Below are positions 16,070-25,202 of a stretch of 64,000 bases of DNA, in pieces. The position numbers and the translations under genes are program-made. How positions within the stretch are numbered: position 1 is the stretch's first letter; each line of letters opens with the position of its first letter. The notes under the pieces were generated by a model. It did no database searches, had not been told where the DNA came from, and saw only the letters and a list, made by a program, of their open reading frames with translations. Where the stretch lies: positions 62,001-126,000 of the forward strand of contig JAJVIK010000006.1 in assembly GCA_022072055.1 (NCBI GenBank). The letters are read 5' to 3'. The stretch is from a bacterium (GTDB lineage Bacteria > Hinthialibacterota > Hinthialibacteria > OLB16).

Positions 16070-17656
16070 CTATGGTCTTCGGTGTCTCGCCGCCCAGTGT
16101 TCCATCCGCTGGTCCTCATTCCGCATCCGCCAGCGCAGCATCCGTTGCGCGCACTCGGCCACCGCCGCGGCATGCGCCGGAGACTTCGCCAGGTTGTTGA
16201 ACTCCGAGGGGTCTTCCTGGAGGTCAAAGAGCAGCGGGGGAAGCGACTCCAGCCCGAATTGAACATACTTGTAGCGATCATCCCGGATCACCCACAGCAG
16301 ACATTCATTCGGATCCCAGTCGTTCTCCGGCGGCACGAGGTTCCGGAAGTCGAACTCGAAGTGGATCTCCCGTCGAACACAGGCCTCGGGATCGTTCCGG
16401 ACTTGTCCGAGCAGGCTTCGGCCCTGAAACCGGTCGGGGACCTGCAGATCGAGGAACTCGAGGATCGTCGGGGCGATGTCGATCGTCTCGGCGAAGCGGT
16501 CAAACCGAGCGCCGCGGGCAGAGTCCGCTTCCGGCGAGGGATCGCGGAGAATCAACGGGACCCGCATGGTGCCGTCATAAAAATGCGCCTTGTCCAGGAG
16601 GTAGTGGTCCCCCAGCATCTCTCCGTGGTCCGCGGAGAAAACAATCAGTGTGTTCTCCCACTGTCCCGACCGCTTGAGGTAATCAAACAAGCGCCCCAGG
16701 CAATCGTCCAACTCCGTGATCATCCCATGGTAATTGGCCTGGGTTTCGCGAAGGTCACGTTCGCATTCGAGCCTCGGTTCCGCATGCATCAGGCGGAAAT
16801 AGGGGTGGGGATCGCCCAACTCCTCACGCCGCCGCGAGGCCGGCGGCATTTGCGCCGGGTTGTACATCTCATGGTAAGGCGCCGGACAAATGCGCGGCGG
16901 GTGCGGCTTGATGTAGTTCAGTGAAAGCGCCCAACCGCGGTTTCGACGCAGATCGATGTAACGGATGGCTGTTTCGGTGACAAAGCTCGCCTCGCTGTCC
17001 TCGGCCCGGTAGCGCGCCGGATAGTGGAGCGCGAGGTGCTCGCCCGGCCCCGCCGGGGGGACATTGGGAGCTTGAATGCGCCTGCAATCCAGAATCTCCT
17101 CTGGATACTCCTTAGCACGCAGCCATTCGATGTATTCCCGACTGGCATCCTCATCATGGAACAGGACCCAATCAAAACCGGGAAGGACATTGTCGTAACA
17201 GGGGACTGTCTTCTGAGGGTGTCCGTGCGGGAGGATGCGGGGGTCCTGAACATAGTCGTTGTAACCGATCAGGCCCGGATTGTAGCCTCCCGCCTGGAGG
17301 TGCATCGCCAGGTTTTCCTCGGCGTCGACCAGTGGGGTTTCATTGGTCAATGCTCGAGTCGAGCACAGATAGCGGCTGGTGAAGATGCACATCCGGCTCG
17401 GCCCGCAGGGGTTGGTCTGGCAGAAGCACTTCTCAAAGAGAACCCCTTCCGCGGCCAGGGCATCGAGGTTGGGGGTCCGGATGATCGGATTCCCCGCCGC
17501 GCCCAGGCAGTCCGCCCGGAACTGATCGGCCAAGATGAAGAGGACATTCTTGCGAGGGATGCGACCCATGCGCTCAACGCTAGAACAAACCCCAGGTCCC
17601 TGGTAGAGCCATTCGCCACCGGCGGAGCGCCGCGTGCCCGGGAGCGGTTCGTGCAT
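16070..17656 (-). CDS. type I (formylglycine) sulfatase
   Basis: 528 codons from ATG 17656, which shares one base with the preceding stop. NVLFILADQFRADCLG gives the metal-binding aspartates, and C84-GPSR is the CxPSR motif whose cysteine is converted to formylglycine. VFSADHGEMLGDHYLLDK and AHFYDGTMRVPLILRDP are later conserved blocks. The family removes sulfate from carbohydrates; abundance of such genes is typical of planctomycete-like bacteria. No signal peptide is evident with this start, nor with the alternative Met30, so an intracellular location is possible. It follows the SPFH-RHH-PH genes in one direction. Confidence 0.9.
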   Translation of the reverse strand: MHEPLPGTRRSAGGEWLYQGPGVCSSVERMGRIPRKNVLFILADQFRADCLGAAGNPIIRTPNLDALAAEGVLFEKCFCQTNPCGPSRMCIFTSRYLCSTRALTNETPLVDAEENLAMHLQAGGYNPGLIGYNDYVQDPRILPHGHPQKTVPCYDNVLPGFDWVLFHDEDASREYIEWLRAKEYPEEILDCRRIQAPNVPPAGPGEHLALHYPARYRAEDSEASFVTETAIRYIDLRRNRGWALSLNYIKPHPPRICPAPYHEMYNPAQMPPASRRREELGDPHPYFRLMHAEPRLECERDLRETQANYHGMITELDDCLGRLFDYLKRSGQWENTLIVFSADHGEMLGDHYLLDKAHFYDGTMRVPLILRDPSPEADSARGARFDRFAETIDIAPTILEFLDLQVPDRFQGRSLLGQVRNDPEACVRREIHFEFDFRNLVPPENDWDPNECLLWVIRDDRYKYVQFGLESLPPLLFDLQEDPSEFNNLAKSPAHAAAVAECAQRMLRWRMRNEDQRMEHWAARHRRP

Positions 17657-18195
17657 CACCCCGATCCGCCGACTTTCCGGAGCGTCTCCAACATCTTCTC
17701 AGGTTTCGCCACGCTCATCATCAGGGCGTACCCCTTCTTGGTGGGAACATAGACCACCTTCCTTGTGTCGGTGAGGTAGATCCACGCCGCCTCGCCGTTC
17801 TTGAGCTTGAACCGTCCGGTTTGATACCCCGGTACGCTCGATCCGCAGATTTTCCAGCTGGGCTTGTATCCCGGCTCCTTTTCGAGGTCGATGATCCTGG
17901 CCTTCTTCGTCTCAAGAAGCATGGTCGGGACAGTTCGCCCAAAGATGTCGCCCCGAACCTTGAGGCGTTCGCGGTCCAGGATGAAGGTGGTGCGACGGCT
18001 GGAGCGGAGTGTGACCAGCACCGCTCCGGCGCCAACCGAACTCCCGAGGAAGAAAAACACCAACGGGATGGTCTTGCTCTCGCGCATGAGGAAGCCCGCC
18101 GCTCCCAAGAACGCGACCGCCAGCGCGGCCAGGATCAGAAGGAGACACAGGAAAGTCCGCCGATCGGCGGGGATGATCTCAAAGGTCTCATGCAT
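17656..18195 (-). CDS. two-helix membrane protein with bacterial PH-like domain
   Basis: 179 codons. Two hydrophobic segments lie at about residues 14-35 and 45-63, followed by a soluble domain of about 110 residues with alternating strands (RTTFILDRERLKVRGDIFG, RKVVYVPTKKGYALMMSV). The layout resembles bacterial PH-domain proteins of the PF10882 type, but I assign this from topology and strand pattern only. It overlaps the RHH gene by 8 nt and the sulfatase by 1 nt, so it is co-translated. It may act at the same membrane as the SPFH protein. Confidence 0.6.
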   Translation of the reverse strand: MHETFEIIPADRRTFLCLLLILAALAVAFLGAAGFLMRESKTIPLVFFFLGSSVGAGAVLVTLRSSRRTTFILDRERLKVRGDIFGRTVPTMLLETKKARIIDLEKEPGYKPSWKICGSSVPGYQTGRFKLKNGEAAWIYLTDTRKVVYVPTKKGYALMMSVAKPEKMLETLRKVGGSG

Positions 18196-18376
18196 GGTCC
18201 TCCTCCTCGTTCAACTCCTCCGGCGCCTCCGCCAACGCGCGCCCCCTGCGTCGAACCGACTCCATCAACAGATACTCGATCTGCGCGTTGACGCTCCGGA
18301 ACTCCTGGTCCGACCAGCGGACCAGTTCATCCCACAGCTGCGGGCTGATGCGGAGGAGAAATTTCTTTTTCACCAC
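18188..18376 (-). CDS. Arc-like ribbon-helix-helix DNA-binding protein
   Basis: 62 codons, beginning GTG GTG AAA; GGAGG lies 5 or 8 nt before the two GTGs. KKFLLRISPQLWDELVRWSD followed by SVNAQIEYLLMESVRRRG is the short beta strand, helix, helix layout of Arc/MetJ-like dimeric repressors. The tail is acidic. It lies between the SPFH and PH-like genes, and a 12-bp perfect palindrome covers the -10 of the operon promoter, so autoregulation is a reasonable inference. Confidence 0.75.
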   Translation of the reverse strand: MVKKKFLLRISPQLWDELVRWSDQEFRSVNAQIEYLLMESVRRRGRALAEAPEELNEEEDHA

Positions 18377-18388
18377 AACCCCCTCCGG

Positions 18389-19288
18389 TCAACTGTAGAG
18401 CGTGCCCGTGTTGATGACCGGGTGCGCCTCCTTCTCGCCGCACAAAACCACCAGGAGGTTGCTCACCATGGTCGCCTTGCGCTCTTCATCCAGCTCCACA
18501 ACGTTCTGCGCCTTGAGACGGTCCAGCGCCATCTGCACCATCCCCACCGCGCCATCCACGATCTTGGTCCGCGCGGCGACAATCGCCGAGGCCTGCTGGC
18601 GCTTGAGCATCGCCTCCGCGATCTCCGGCGCGTACGCAAGGTGCGACAAGCGGGCCCCCTGAACAATCACCCCCGCGTTATTGAAGCGGTCTTGAAGCTC
18701 GGTGATCAGAGCCGCCGACACCTGATCGACACTCCCTCGCAAGGAGATCGCGTCCGGATTCGATTCCTCCCAGGAGTCATAGGGATAGGTGCTCGCCAGG
18801 TGACGCAGCGCGGTTTCGCTCTGGGTGGAAACATAATCATCGTAATCATCCACTTCAAAGCTCGCCGCGAAGGTGTCCTCCACCTTCCACACCACCACCG
18901 AGGCGATCTCAATCGGGTTTCCCGAATGATCATTTACTTTGAGCTTCGGCATGTTCAAGGTCCGAATTCGTAGGGAGATCTTCTTCTTGGTCATAAACGG
19001 ATTGGTCCACCAGAAACCGTTCTCCTTGACCGATCCCCGGTAGTCCCCGAAGAGGATCAACACTCCGGCCTCATTGGGCTGGAGGACAAAGAACCCGGCT
19101 GACACAAGGATCGAAAGGAACATGGTCAGAACCCCCCCGACCAGCAGCCAGACCCCCCGCAGATCCTGCCCTTCATTGAGGGTCATGATCCCCCGATAGA
19201 AGATATAACCCGCCAAGAAATAGAGGGCGATGTTGACCACCAACATCAACCACCCGGATACCGGCACGACAACCTTCTCCCGTGACAT
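18389..19288 (-). CDS. SPFH/Band 7 domain membrane protein
   Basis: 299 codons. Two hydrophobic segments (about 12-35 and 45-70) anchor the protein; the SPFH domain follows (EAGVLILFGDYRGSVKENGF, GNPIEIASVVVWKVEDTF) and then a helical region with APEIAEAMLKRQQASAIVAAR, typical of stomatin/prohibitin assemblies. These proteins form large membrane-bound rings that organise microdomains or regulate proteases. AGGAGG is 9 nt before the ATG. It is the first gene of the operon with RHH, PH-like, sulfatase and GT2 genes. Confidence 0.88.
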   Translation of the reverse strand: MSREKVVVPVSGWLMLVVNIALYFLAGYIFYRGIMTLNEGQDLRGVWLLVGGVLTMFLSILVSAGFFVLQPNEAGVLILFGDYRGSVKENGFWWTNPFMTKKKISLRIRTLNMPKLKVNDHSGNPIEIASVVVWKVEDTFAASFEVDDYDDYVSTQSETALRHLASTYPYDSWEESNPDAISLRGSVDQVSAALITELQDRFNNAGVIVQGARLSHLAYAPEIAEAMLKRQQASAIVAARTKIVDGAVGMVQMALDRLKAQNVVELDEERKATMVSNLLVVLCGEKEAHPVINTGTLYS

Positions 19289-19321
19289 GTTCGTGAGCCT
19301 CCTTTTTGACTCTGATAGTGA

Positions 19322-19350
19322 AATGATATCATTGTGATTTCGGATGTCAA
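19322..19350 (-). promoter_or_regulatory. promoter of the SPFH operon with palindromic operator over the -10
   Basis: On the minus strand TTGACA (19345-19350), 16 nt and TATCAT (19323-19328) form a near-consensus promoter. AATGATATCATT (19322-19333) is a perfect 12-bp palindrome that includes the whole -10. A DNA-binding RHH protein is encoded two genes downstream in the same transcript. Confidence 0.65.
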
Positions 19351-19473
19351 GACTCCTTGGAACCCCTTACCCCACCCATCGGGGTGTCCCGCCAGTCACA
19401 GCCGTTCCTCCCCTGTTCTTTCCTTGCTCTTCTCATATAGTTCCCCTTTGTCCAATTCTTGAGGCGGTTTTTG

Positions 19474-20892
19474 ATGGCGCGATCGGTAATCTTAGGGGCA
19501 GGAGTCGCGGGGCTGGCGGCGGCGCATTACCTGCAGAGGCTGGGGGACTCGGGGCCCCTGGTCGCCGAGGAAAAGCCCTATCCCGGGGGTCTCGCCGCCA
19601 CTATGGAATGGCGCGGCTGCCGGATGGACCTGGGACCCCACCGGGTTCACACGATCTACCCTCACGCCAAGGAACTGATTCAGTCCCTGGTCGGAGATGA
19701 CCTCGTGGTCTGCCGCCGAACCAGCCAGATTTTCCTCAACGGCAAGTGGATGGATTATCCGCCGCGCGTGGGCGAGATGCTCGCGAAGCTCGGGCCGCTC
19801 ACCGGTCTCTCGATCCTGGCCTCGGCGATTCCAGGAAAGCTCAAGGGGTTGGGCGCCCGAATCGCCAAACGTCCGCCCCGGTCGTATGGCGAGTACCTCG
19901 AACGGCGCTTCGGCCACAAGCTCCGTGAACTTGTGTTCGACCCGTTCGCCTTCAAGGTCTACCGCGAGGACGCGGAAGACTTGGATGAGATGGTGGCCAG
20001 GGTGCGACTCGCCAGCCAGGGGCTTTTTTCAGTCCTCTGGGAGGCCCTCACCGGTCGCAACAAGTCGGCGGTCAAAACCTTTCTCTATCCGGGAAAGGGG
20101 ATGGGGCTGATCTCCGCGCGTCTCGCGGAGAGGATCCGAGCCTCGGGCGGGGAAGTCCTCCTGCAACACCGCGCGGCGCGAGTCCGCCACACCGGGGGAT
20201 TGGTCCGTTCGGTCGAGCTGGAAACCCCCAAGGGAGACCGGGTCTCGGTGGAGGCGAGCCGTTTGATCACCACCATCCCGCTCACTGTCCTGCTGGACCT
20301 TCTGGAGCCGAAACCGCCCGCCCCGATCAAGGCGGCGGCGGATAACCTGACCTACGCCGACTCTTTTCTGGTCTACACTTTGGTCAACAAGCAACCTCTC
20401 ACTCCTAATTGCTGGATGTATTTCCCCGGCCAGGAGGTCATCTTCACGCGGGTGTTCGAGCTCTACCATTTCTGCCCCGCGCTGGTTCCCGAAGGAATGA
20501 GCTGCTTGTGCGCGGAAATCCCCGCGCGTCCGGCCGATCCGGTCCAGTTTGTGTCCGAGGAAGAACTTAGAGAGCGGGTCTGGGAAGGGTTCAAGCACAC
20601 CGGGATGGCGCGCGGGGCGGAGCGCGTCGATCAAGTGGTCCTCAAGGTCCCGAGGGCTTATCCGATCTACCGCGTCGGGTACCGTCAGGAGCTCAAGCAA
20701 GTGCTCGACTACCTCTCCGGCTTGGGGAACCTGATCAGCACAGGACGTCACGGCCTGTTCCACTACAACAACAGCGACCACAGTCTGGAGATGGGGCGAC
20801 TCGCGGCGGAGTACTCCTTCCAGTCCCCCGAGGAATCCGAGCGCTGGTACGCTCGCCGGGATGAGTTTGACGCCTACCGCATCGTGGACTAA
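19474..20892 (+). CDS. FAD-dependent amine oxidase / protoporphyrinogen-oxidase-like protein
   Basis: 472 codons from ATG 19474, with GAGG 9 nt upstream; a TTG at 19459 is the alternative. SVILGAGVAGLAAAHYL carries the GxGxxG dinucleotide fold, and PYPGGLAATMEWRGCRMDLG is the FAD-contacting stretch shared by phytoene-desaturase, UDP-galactopyranose-mutase and protoporphyrinogen-oxidase relatives. The closing GRHGLFHYNNSDHSLEMG completes the FAD site. No signal or membrane helix. It leads a cassette with three radical SAM genes and a lipoprotein gene, so it probably oxidises or reduces a shared intermediate. Confidence 0.85.
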   Translation: MARSVILGAGVAGLAAAHYLQRLGDSGPLVAEEKPYPGGLAATMEWRGCRMDLGPHRVHTIYPHAKELIQSLVGDDLVVCRRTSQIFLNGKWMDYPPRVGEMLAKLGPLTGLSILASAIPGKLKGLGARIAKRPPRSYGEYLERRFGHKLRELVFDPFAFKVYREDAEDLDEMVARVRLASQGLFSVLWEALTGRNKSAVKTFLYPGKGMGLISARLAERIRASGGEVLLQHRAARVRHTGGLVRSVELETPKGDRVSVEASRLITTIPLTVLLDLLEPKPPAPIKAAADNLTYADSFLVYTLVNKQPLTPNCWMYFPGQEVIFTRVFELYHFCPALVPEGMSCLCAEIPARPADPVQFVSEEELRERVWEGFKHTGMARGAERVDQVVLKVPRAYPIYRVGYRQELKQVLDYLSGLGNLISTGRHGLFHYNNSDHSLEMGRLAAEYSFQSPEESERWYARRDEFDAYRIVD

Positions 20893-20901
20893 GATGAACC
20901 C

Positions 20902-22326
20902 ATGAAAGCGCCCGATATCCGCACCGCCTTTCTGATGGTTCCCCCCACCGGGAAGGTGATCCGCGAGGACCGTTGCCAAACCCCGATCCAGGGGCTTCAC
21001 ACAGTCGCCCTGCGTCCCCCGATGGACCTGCTCTACATGGCGGCCTCCCTGGAGCGTCAAGGGGTCAAATGCACCCTCTTCGATTATCCGGGCGAGGGTC
21101 AGTCTTGGGAGCGACTGGAGGAGGACCTCCGCCGCCTGCGCCCCGACCTGCTGGTCCTCTCGATCACCACCCCCACGTTGGATCGCGACCTGCGCGCCGC
21201 GCAGCTCGCCAAGGTGGTTCGTCCCGACACCGTGGTGGTGGTCAAGGGGGCCCATTTTTGGCGCGACCAGCCCTCGATCCTCAAACAATACCCGATGATC
21301 GATGTGGTGATGCGCGGCGAGTATGAAGAGACCATCGCCGACCTGGTCACCCAAGCGGATTGGGAGAAGGTCACCGGGATTGTCTATCGTCGCAACGGTC
21401 AGATCTCGTCCACCGGCAAACGTCCCTATCTCCAGGAATTGGACCGTCTGCCTTACCCGGCGCGCCACCTGGCCAATAATGCCCTCTACATTCGCCCCGA
21501 CACGGGCGAGCTCCAAACCACGATTGTCACCAACCGCGGATGTCCGGAGAAATGCATCTTCTGCCTGGCCCCGCGGGTGGCTGGACGAGAGAACCGCGTA
21601 CGCTCCATCCCGAATATCCTCGGCGAGCTGGAGAACTGCATCAACCAGCACGGCATCCGCAACTTCCTGTTTCGTTCGGACACCTTCACGCTCGATCCCG
21701 ATTGGGTGATCGAACTGTGTCAGGGGATCGACCGCGCGGGTCTCAAGATCAAGTGGTCCTGCAACAGCCGGGTGGACACCTTGAACGGCGAGGTCTTGCG
21801 CGCCATGCGCGAGGCGGGCTGCTGGTTGATTTCCTTCGGAGTGGAGAGCGGCAGTCAGGAAATCCTCGATCTCCTCAGGAAGAACATCACCAAGGACCAG
21901 GTCCGCCAGGCGATCAACCTCTGCAAGGTTGAAGGGGTCAAAACCAGCATCTACTTCCTGATCGGGACCCCCTGGGAATCCGAGCAGACCTTTCGGGAAA
22001 CCTTGGAGTTCGCCAAGCTCCTCGAACCCGATTTCGTGGAATTCTTCTATGCCTACCCCTTCGAGGGGACCGAGATGTACCTGGTGGCCGCGCACGAGGG
22101 ACTCATCGCGAAAGGAGAGTTTCCGATCTCGGCTTATTCACGCCCGGCCATGCCCACCAAGTACCTTTCCCTCGAACGTCTTGAGGAAATGCGGTCGGAG
22201 GCGCTCCGCGAGTATTACCTGCGCTGGCCGGTCATCTCCCGAACCATCCGAAACGTCAAATCCCCCAAGGTCTTGGTCAACTACGCCAAGATGGGATTTC
22301 AGCAGCTGGCGGACATCCTGACCTGA
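20902..22326 (+). CDS. B12-binding-type radical SAM protein (paralogue 1)
   Basis: 474 codons, 9 nt after the FAD gene. Residues 1-160 form a cobalamin-binding-like Rossmann domain (FLMVPPTGKVIREDRCQ; LDRDLRAAQLAKVVRPDTVVVVKG), without the classic DxHxxG motif. The radical SAM core starts at C214-x3-C218-x2-C221 (NRGCPEKCIFC) and includes FGVESGSQEIL and YFLIGTPWESEQTFRETLEF. The C-terminal part (LREYYLRWPVISRTIRNVKSP) is shared with the other two paralogues. Such enzymes methylate or couple unactivated carbons, often in lipid or natural-product pathways; substrate unknown. Confidence 0.9.
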   Translation: MKAPDIRTAFLMVPPTGKVIREDRCQTPIQGLHTVALRPPMDLLYMAASLERQGVKCTLFDYPGEGQSWERLEEDLRRLRPDLLVLSITTPTLDRDLRAAQLAKVVRPDTVVVVKGAHFWRDQPSILKQYPMIDVVMRGEYEETIADLVTQADWEKVTGIVYRRNGQISSTGKRPYLQELDRLPYPARHLANNALYIRPDTGELQTTIVTNRGCPEKCIFCLAPRVAGRENRVRSIPNILGELENCINQHGIRNFLFRSDTFTLDPDWVIELCQGIDRAGLKIKWSCNSRVDTLNGEVLRAMREAGCWLISFGVESGSQEILDLLRKNITKDQVRQAINLCKVEGVKTSIYFLIGTPWESEQTFRETLEFAKLLEPDFVEFFYAYPFEGTEMYLVAAHEGLIAKGEFPISAYSRPAMPTKYLSLERLEEMRSEALREYYLRWPVISRTIRNVKSPKVLVNYAKMGFQQLADILT

Positions 22327-22337
22327 AGGCGAATCCA

Positions 22338-23795
22338 GTGACAGCCAAACGGCATCGCATCCTGCTTCTTAACCCCCCCGGCGACCAGCGCTACATCCGG
22401 GACTACTACTGCAGCCACATCTCCAAGGCGCGCTACATCTGGCATCCCTACGACCTGTTCGTTCAAAGCGGTATTTTAGGTGAGCGGCATGACTTGGCGG
22501 CCCTGGACGCCAATATCGACAACTGGACCTTCGAGCAGACCGCCGCGCGGCTCGCGAAGTTGGATTTCGACACGGTCCTCATGCTCACCGGCCAGGTCTC
22601 CTGGATGAACGACTTCCGCTTCGCCGAGCAGCACCTTGCCGGAAAGACCCTGATCGCCTCCGGGGATGTGACCATCGCCAATGGGCGCGACCTGCTTGAA
22701 CGCTTCCCGTTCCTGGAGGCCACCCTGCAGGATTTCACCCAACCCGCGATCAGCGATTACCTTGAAAGAAGGGACGCCGCCGGCGGCAAGGCGCTCGCGA
22801 GCGGCGACCCGATTCCCGGACTCCTCTACCGCAACGTCTCCGGGGAGATGGTTGAAGGGCCGGTTTACCCCGCCTACGGGCGCTTCTCGCACCCGATCCC
22901 GAAGTATGAGCTTTTTCCGTGGCGCAGATATCGCGTTCCGCACGCCCGCAAGCTCCCCTTCGCCTCGATGATGACCGACTTCGGCTGCCCCTATCACTGC
23001 AGCTTCTGCATTACCGGGAATTTCGGGTACCGGATGCGCGACCTGGACAATGTGGCCGAGGAGCTCGCCTATATCCGGAGCATCGGGATCGAGGACATCT
23101 GGTTCAAGGATGTGGTCTTCGGGGTCAACAAGCGCCACTACAACGAGCTGCTCGACCTGCTCATCGGCCAACCCAAGCCGTTTCGTTGGGCAACCCTCTC
23201 GCGGGTGGACATTGTAACCGAGGAGTTGCTTGAGAAGATGGCGCGCGCGGGGTGCCACACCATCCAGTTCGGCGTGGAAAGCGCCGACGAAAAGATTCTC
23301 GAATCGATTGAAAAGGGGATCAGCCCCGAGCGGGTCAAGGAGGTCTTCGCGCTCTGCCGGAAGCTTGGGATTCGCACCCTGGCGCATTTCATTCTGGGGC
23401 TTCCGGGGGAGACACTCGAATCCGCCCGTCGGACCATCGACATGGCCCTCGAAATCGACCCGGACTTCGCCTCTTTCAATGTCGCCTCGCCGCGCCTCGG
23501 AACCGCGCTCCGGGAGGAGGCGCTCGAGAAGGGCTACATCCCCAACCAATTGACCGAACTGGACAATTCCATCTCGTTCCCTACCATGGAGCTCGGGACT
23601 CTGTCCAAACAGGAGGTGTGGGCGCTGCGGAGCGAAGCCATCCGGAGGTTCTATCTCCGCCCGAGCTACCTCTGGCGACGTCTTTCCGGGGTGCGTTCGG
23701 GACGGGAGCTGGGGAATTCCCTGGTCGAGGGATTCAACCTGATTCGCAACGCGTTCCGCCCCGGAGTCGACCCCGCCGAGATGGTGGAAGTCTGA
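22338..23795 (+). CDS. B12-binding-type radical SAM protein (paralogue 2)
   Basis: 485 codons from a GTG. It is more divergent than its neighbours: the N-terminal domain starts LLLNPPGDQRYIRDYYCSH and has ALDANIDNWTFEQTAARL. Cluster cysteines are C217, C221 and C224 (FGCPYHCSFC). FGVESADEKILESIEKGIS and AHFILGLPGETLESARRTID are the SAM-binding strands. The tail RRFYLRPSYLWRRLSGVRSG matches the tails of paralogues 1 and 3. It lies 11 nt after paralogue 1, probably in the same transcript. Role unknown. Confidence 0.9.
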   Translation: MTAKRHRILLLNPPGDQRYIRDYYCSHISKARYIWHPYDLFVQSGILGERHDLAALDANIDNWTFEQTAARLAKLDFDTVLMLTGQVSWMNDFRFAEQHLAGKTLIASGDVTIANGRDLLERFPFLEATLQDFTQPAISDYLERRDAAGGKALASGDPIPGLLYRNVSGEMVEGPVYPAYGRFSHPIPKYELFPWRRYRVPHARKLPFASMMTDFGCPYHCSFCITGNFGYRMRDLDNVAEELAYIRSIGIEDIWFKDVVFGVNKRHYNELLDLLIGQPKPFRWATLSRVDIVTEELLEKMARAGCHTIQFGVESADEKILESIEKGISPERVKEVFALCRKLGIRTLAHFILGLPGETLESARRTIDMALEIDPDFASFNVASPRLGTALREEALEKGYIPNQLTELDNSISFPTMELGTLSKQEVWALRSEAIRRFYLRPSYLWRRLSGVRSGRELGNSLVEGFNLIRNAFRPGVDPAEMVEV

Positions 23796-23835
23796 CGCCC
23801 GCCCATCCAATCCAGCTGAATTGAGGCGAATAACC

Positions 23836-25191
23836 GTGCGTTTCACCCTGCGAAGAATCGGCATCCTTATGTTCATCGCCCTGGGGCTTGCGGGCTGCTC
23901 CAAGCCCCCGGCGGAGGACATGTTTCAAGAGGCTTACTCGCTGATGGTCCAGCAGAACTATGTCTCGGCCCGTCACCGCTTCGAGGAGCTCATCAAGGCC
24001 CATCCGGATTTCGAACTGATCCCCGAAGTCCGGATGTTCGTGGCCGACTGCTACAATTTCGAACAGCGTCCCGATGACGCCGAGGCGATCTTCAAGGAAA
24101 TCGCCGAGAAGTACCCCAACACCATGCGCTCCCTCAAGGCCAACATCCGCCTCGGTGACATGGCGGTGAACGACAAGCGCTACGAGGACGCGGTCAAATA
24201 CTTCACTGATGCCGTGGATGACTCGACCGGCGAGGCGGACCGTTTGACTGTCTTGAACGGCCTGTCCAAGGCCTACGACGCCGCCGGGGAGAAGGCCAAG
24301 TCCCACGAGACCTTGAACCGGATGATGGAGGTCGCCAAGGAGCCTCGGCACCGCTTGCGCGTCGGGGCCGAACTCTTCAACAAGCTCATCATGGATGGCT
24401 CCAAGGAAGAGGCTTGGCGCGCCATCGCGAGCGTGTATGACCCGAAACTGACCCTTGAGGAGCGCGAGAACTACTTCAAGGCGCTCCTCCAGGCTGCACC
24501 CGCCGCCGGAAAATACGACCAGGCTTTCCAGCTCTTCAACGCCGTGGTGGAGAGCTCCACCGAGGACGAGGCCAAATCGCAAGCCTCCTTCTTCAACGGC
24601 CTCCTCGCGGCCTCCACCGAAACCCACCTCGCCACCGGCGTGGCGGTCCTCAAGCGCATCCACGAGATCTTTCCCAAGACCACCTACGGGCGTTGGTCCC
24701 CGGTTGAGGCGGCGATGAAGGTCATGTCCGCCACGGATGTGTTCCCTAATGCCACCTCCGAGGTCGCCGCAATCCTCGAATCCTCGCTCCACAATTACGA
24801 TGACATCATCAATGACCTGACCACCGAATGGTTTGAACCGCGCAAGGCCGCCTGGGGCTGGTTCCAGGTCGGAACGATCCATGAGCTCCGCAGCAATCTG
24901 CTCTTGAACCGCGACGCCCTCGAAGAGGCCAGTAAGACCGCCACGATCATCCGGGAGAAATTCAAGAACCTCCCGGAGGAAATGCAGTCGGCCCAGAAAT
25001 GGCAACAGAACCTCGCCGCCAAGCTGCACGTGTCCGAGACCAGCCCGGAGTTCTACTGGCGGCAGATCCGGATGATGCGCGCGGGGATCCAGCCCAAGCC
25101 GCCCGAGGCCGCCGGGGCCGAGGTCGCGGGCGCCACCACCGCCTCCGCCACCACGACAACCTCCGCCACGGGAACCGAATCGAAGAATTAG
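23836..25191 (+). CDS. lipoprotein with TPR-like helical repeats
   Basis: 451 codons from GTG 23836, preferred over a TTG at 23821 because GAGG is 9 nt upstream. The signal peptide ends in the lipobox LAGC with the acylated cysteine at residue 21. After it, helical hairpins of about 35 residues recur (EDMFQEAYSLMVQQNYVSAR, PDDAEAIFKEIAEKYPN, EDAVKYFTDAVDDSTGEAD), as in tetratricopeptide or YbgF/BamD-like scaffolds. The last 40 residues are Ala/Thr-rich and look disordered. Its position between two radical SAM genes suggests it scaffolds or transports the product at the envelope. Confidence 0.82.
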   Translation: MRFTLRRIGILMFIALGLAGCSKPPAEDMFQEAYSLMVQQNYVSARHRFEELIKAHPDFELIPEVRMFVADCYNFEQRPDDAEAIFKEIAEKYPNTMRSLKANIRLGDMAVNDKRYEDAVKYFTDAVDDSTGEADRLTVLNGLSKAYDAAGEKAKSHETLNRMMEVAKEPRHRLRVGAELFNKLIMDGSKEEAWRAIASVYDPKLTLEERENYFKALLQAAPAAGKYDQAFQLFNAVVESSTEDEAKSQASFFNGLLAASTETHLATGVAVLKRIHEIFPKTTYGRWSPVEAAMKVMSATDVFPNATSEVAAILESSLHNYDDIINDLTTEWFEPRKAAWGWFQVGTIHELRSNLLLNRDALEEASKTATIIREKFKNLPEEMQSAQKWQQNLAAKLHVSETSPEFYWRQIRMMRAGIQPKPPEAAGAEVAGATTASATTTTSATGTESKN

Positions 25192-25202
25192 AGCGAACGA
25201 CG

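Noticed and set aside
20029-22095. 688-codon minus-strand frame opposite the FAD and radical SAM genes
   Set aside because: Mirrors conserved motifs on the plus strand; low-complexity composition and no motif of its own.
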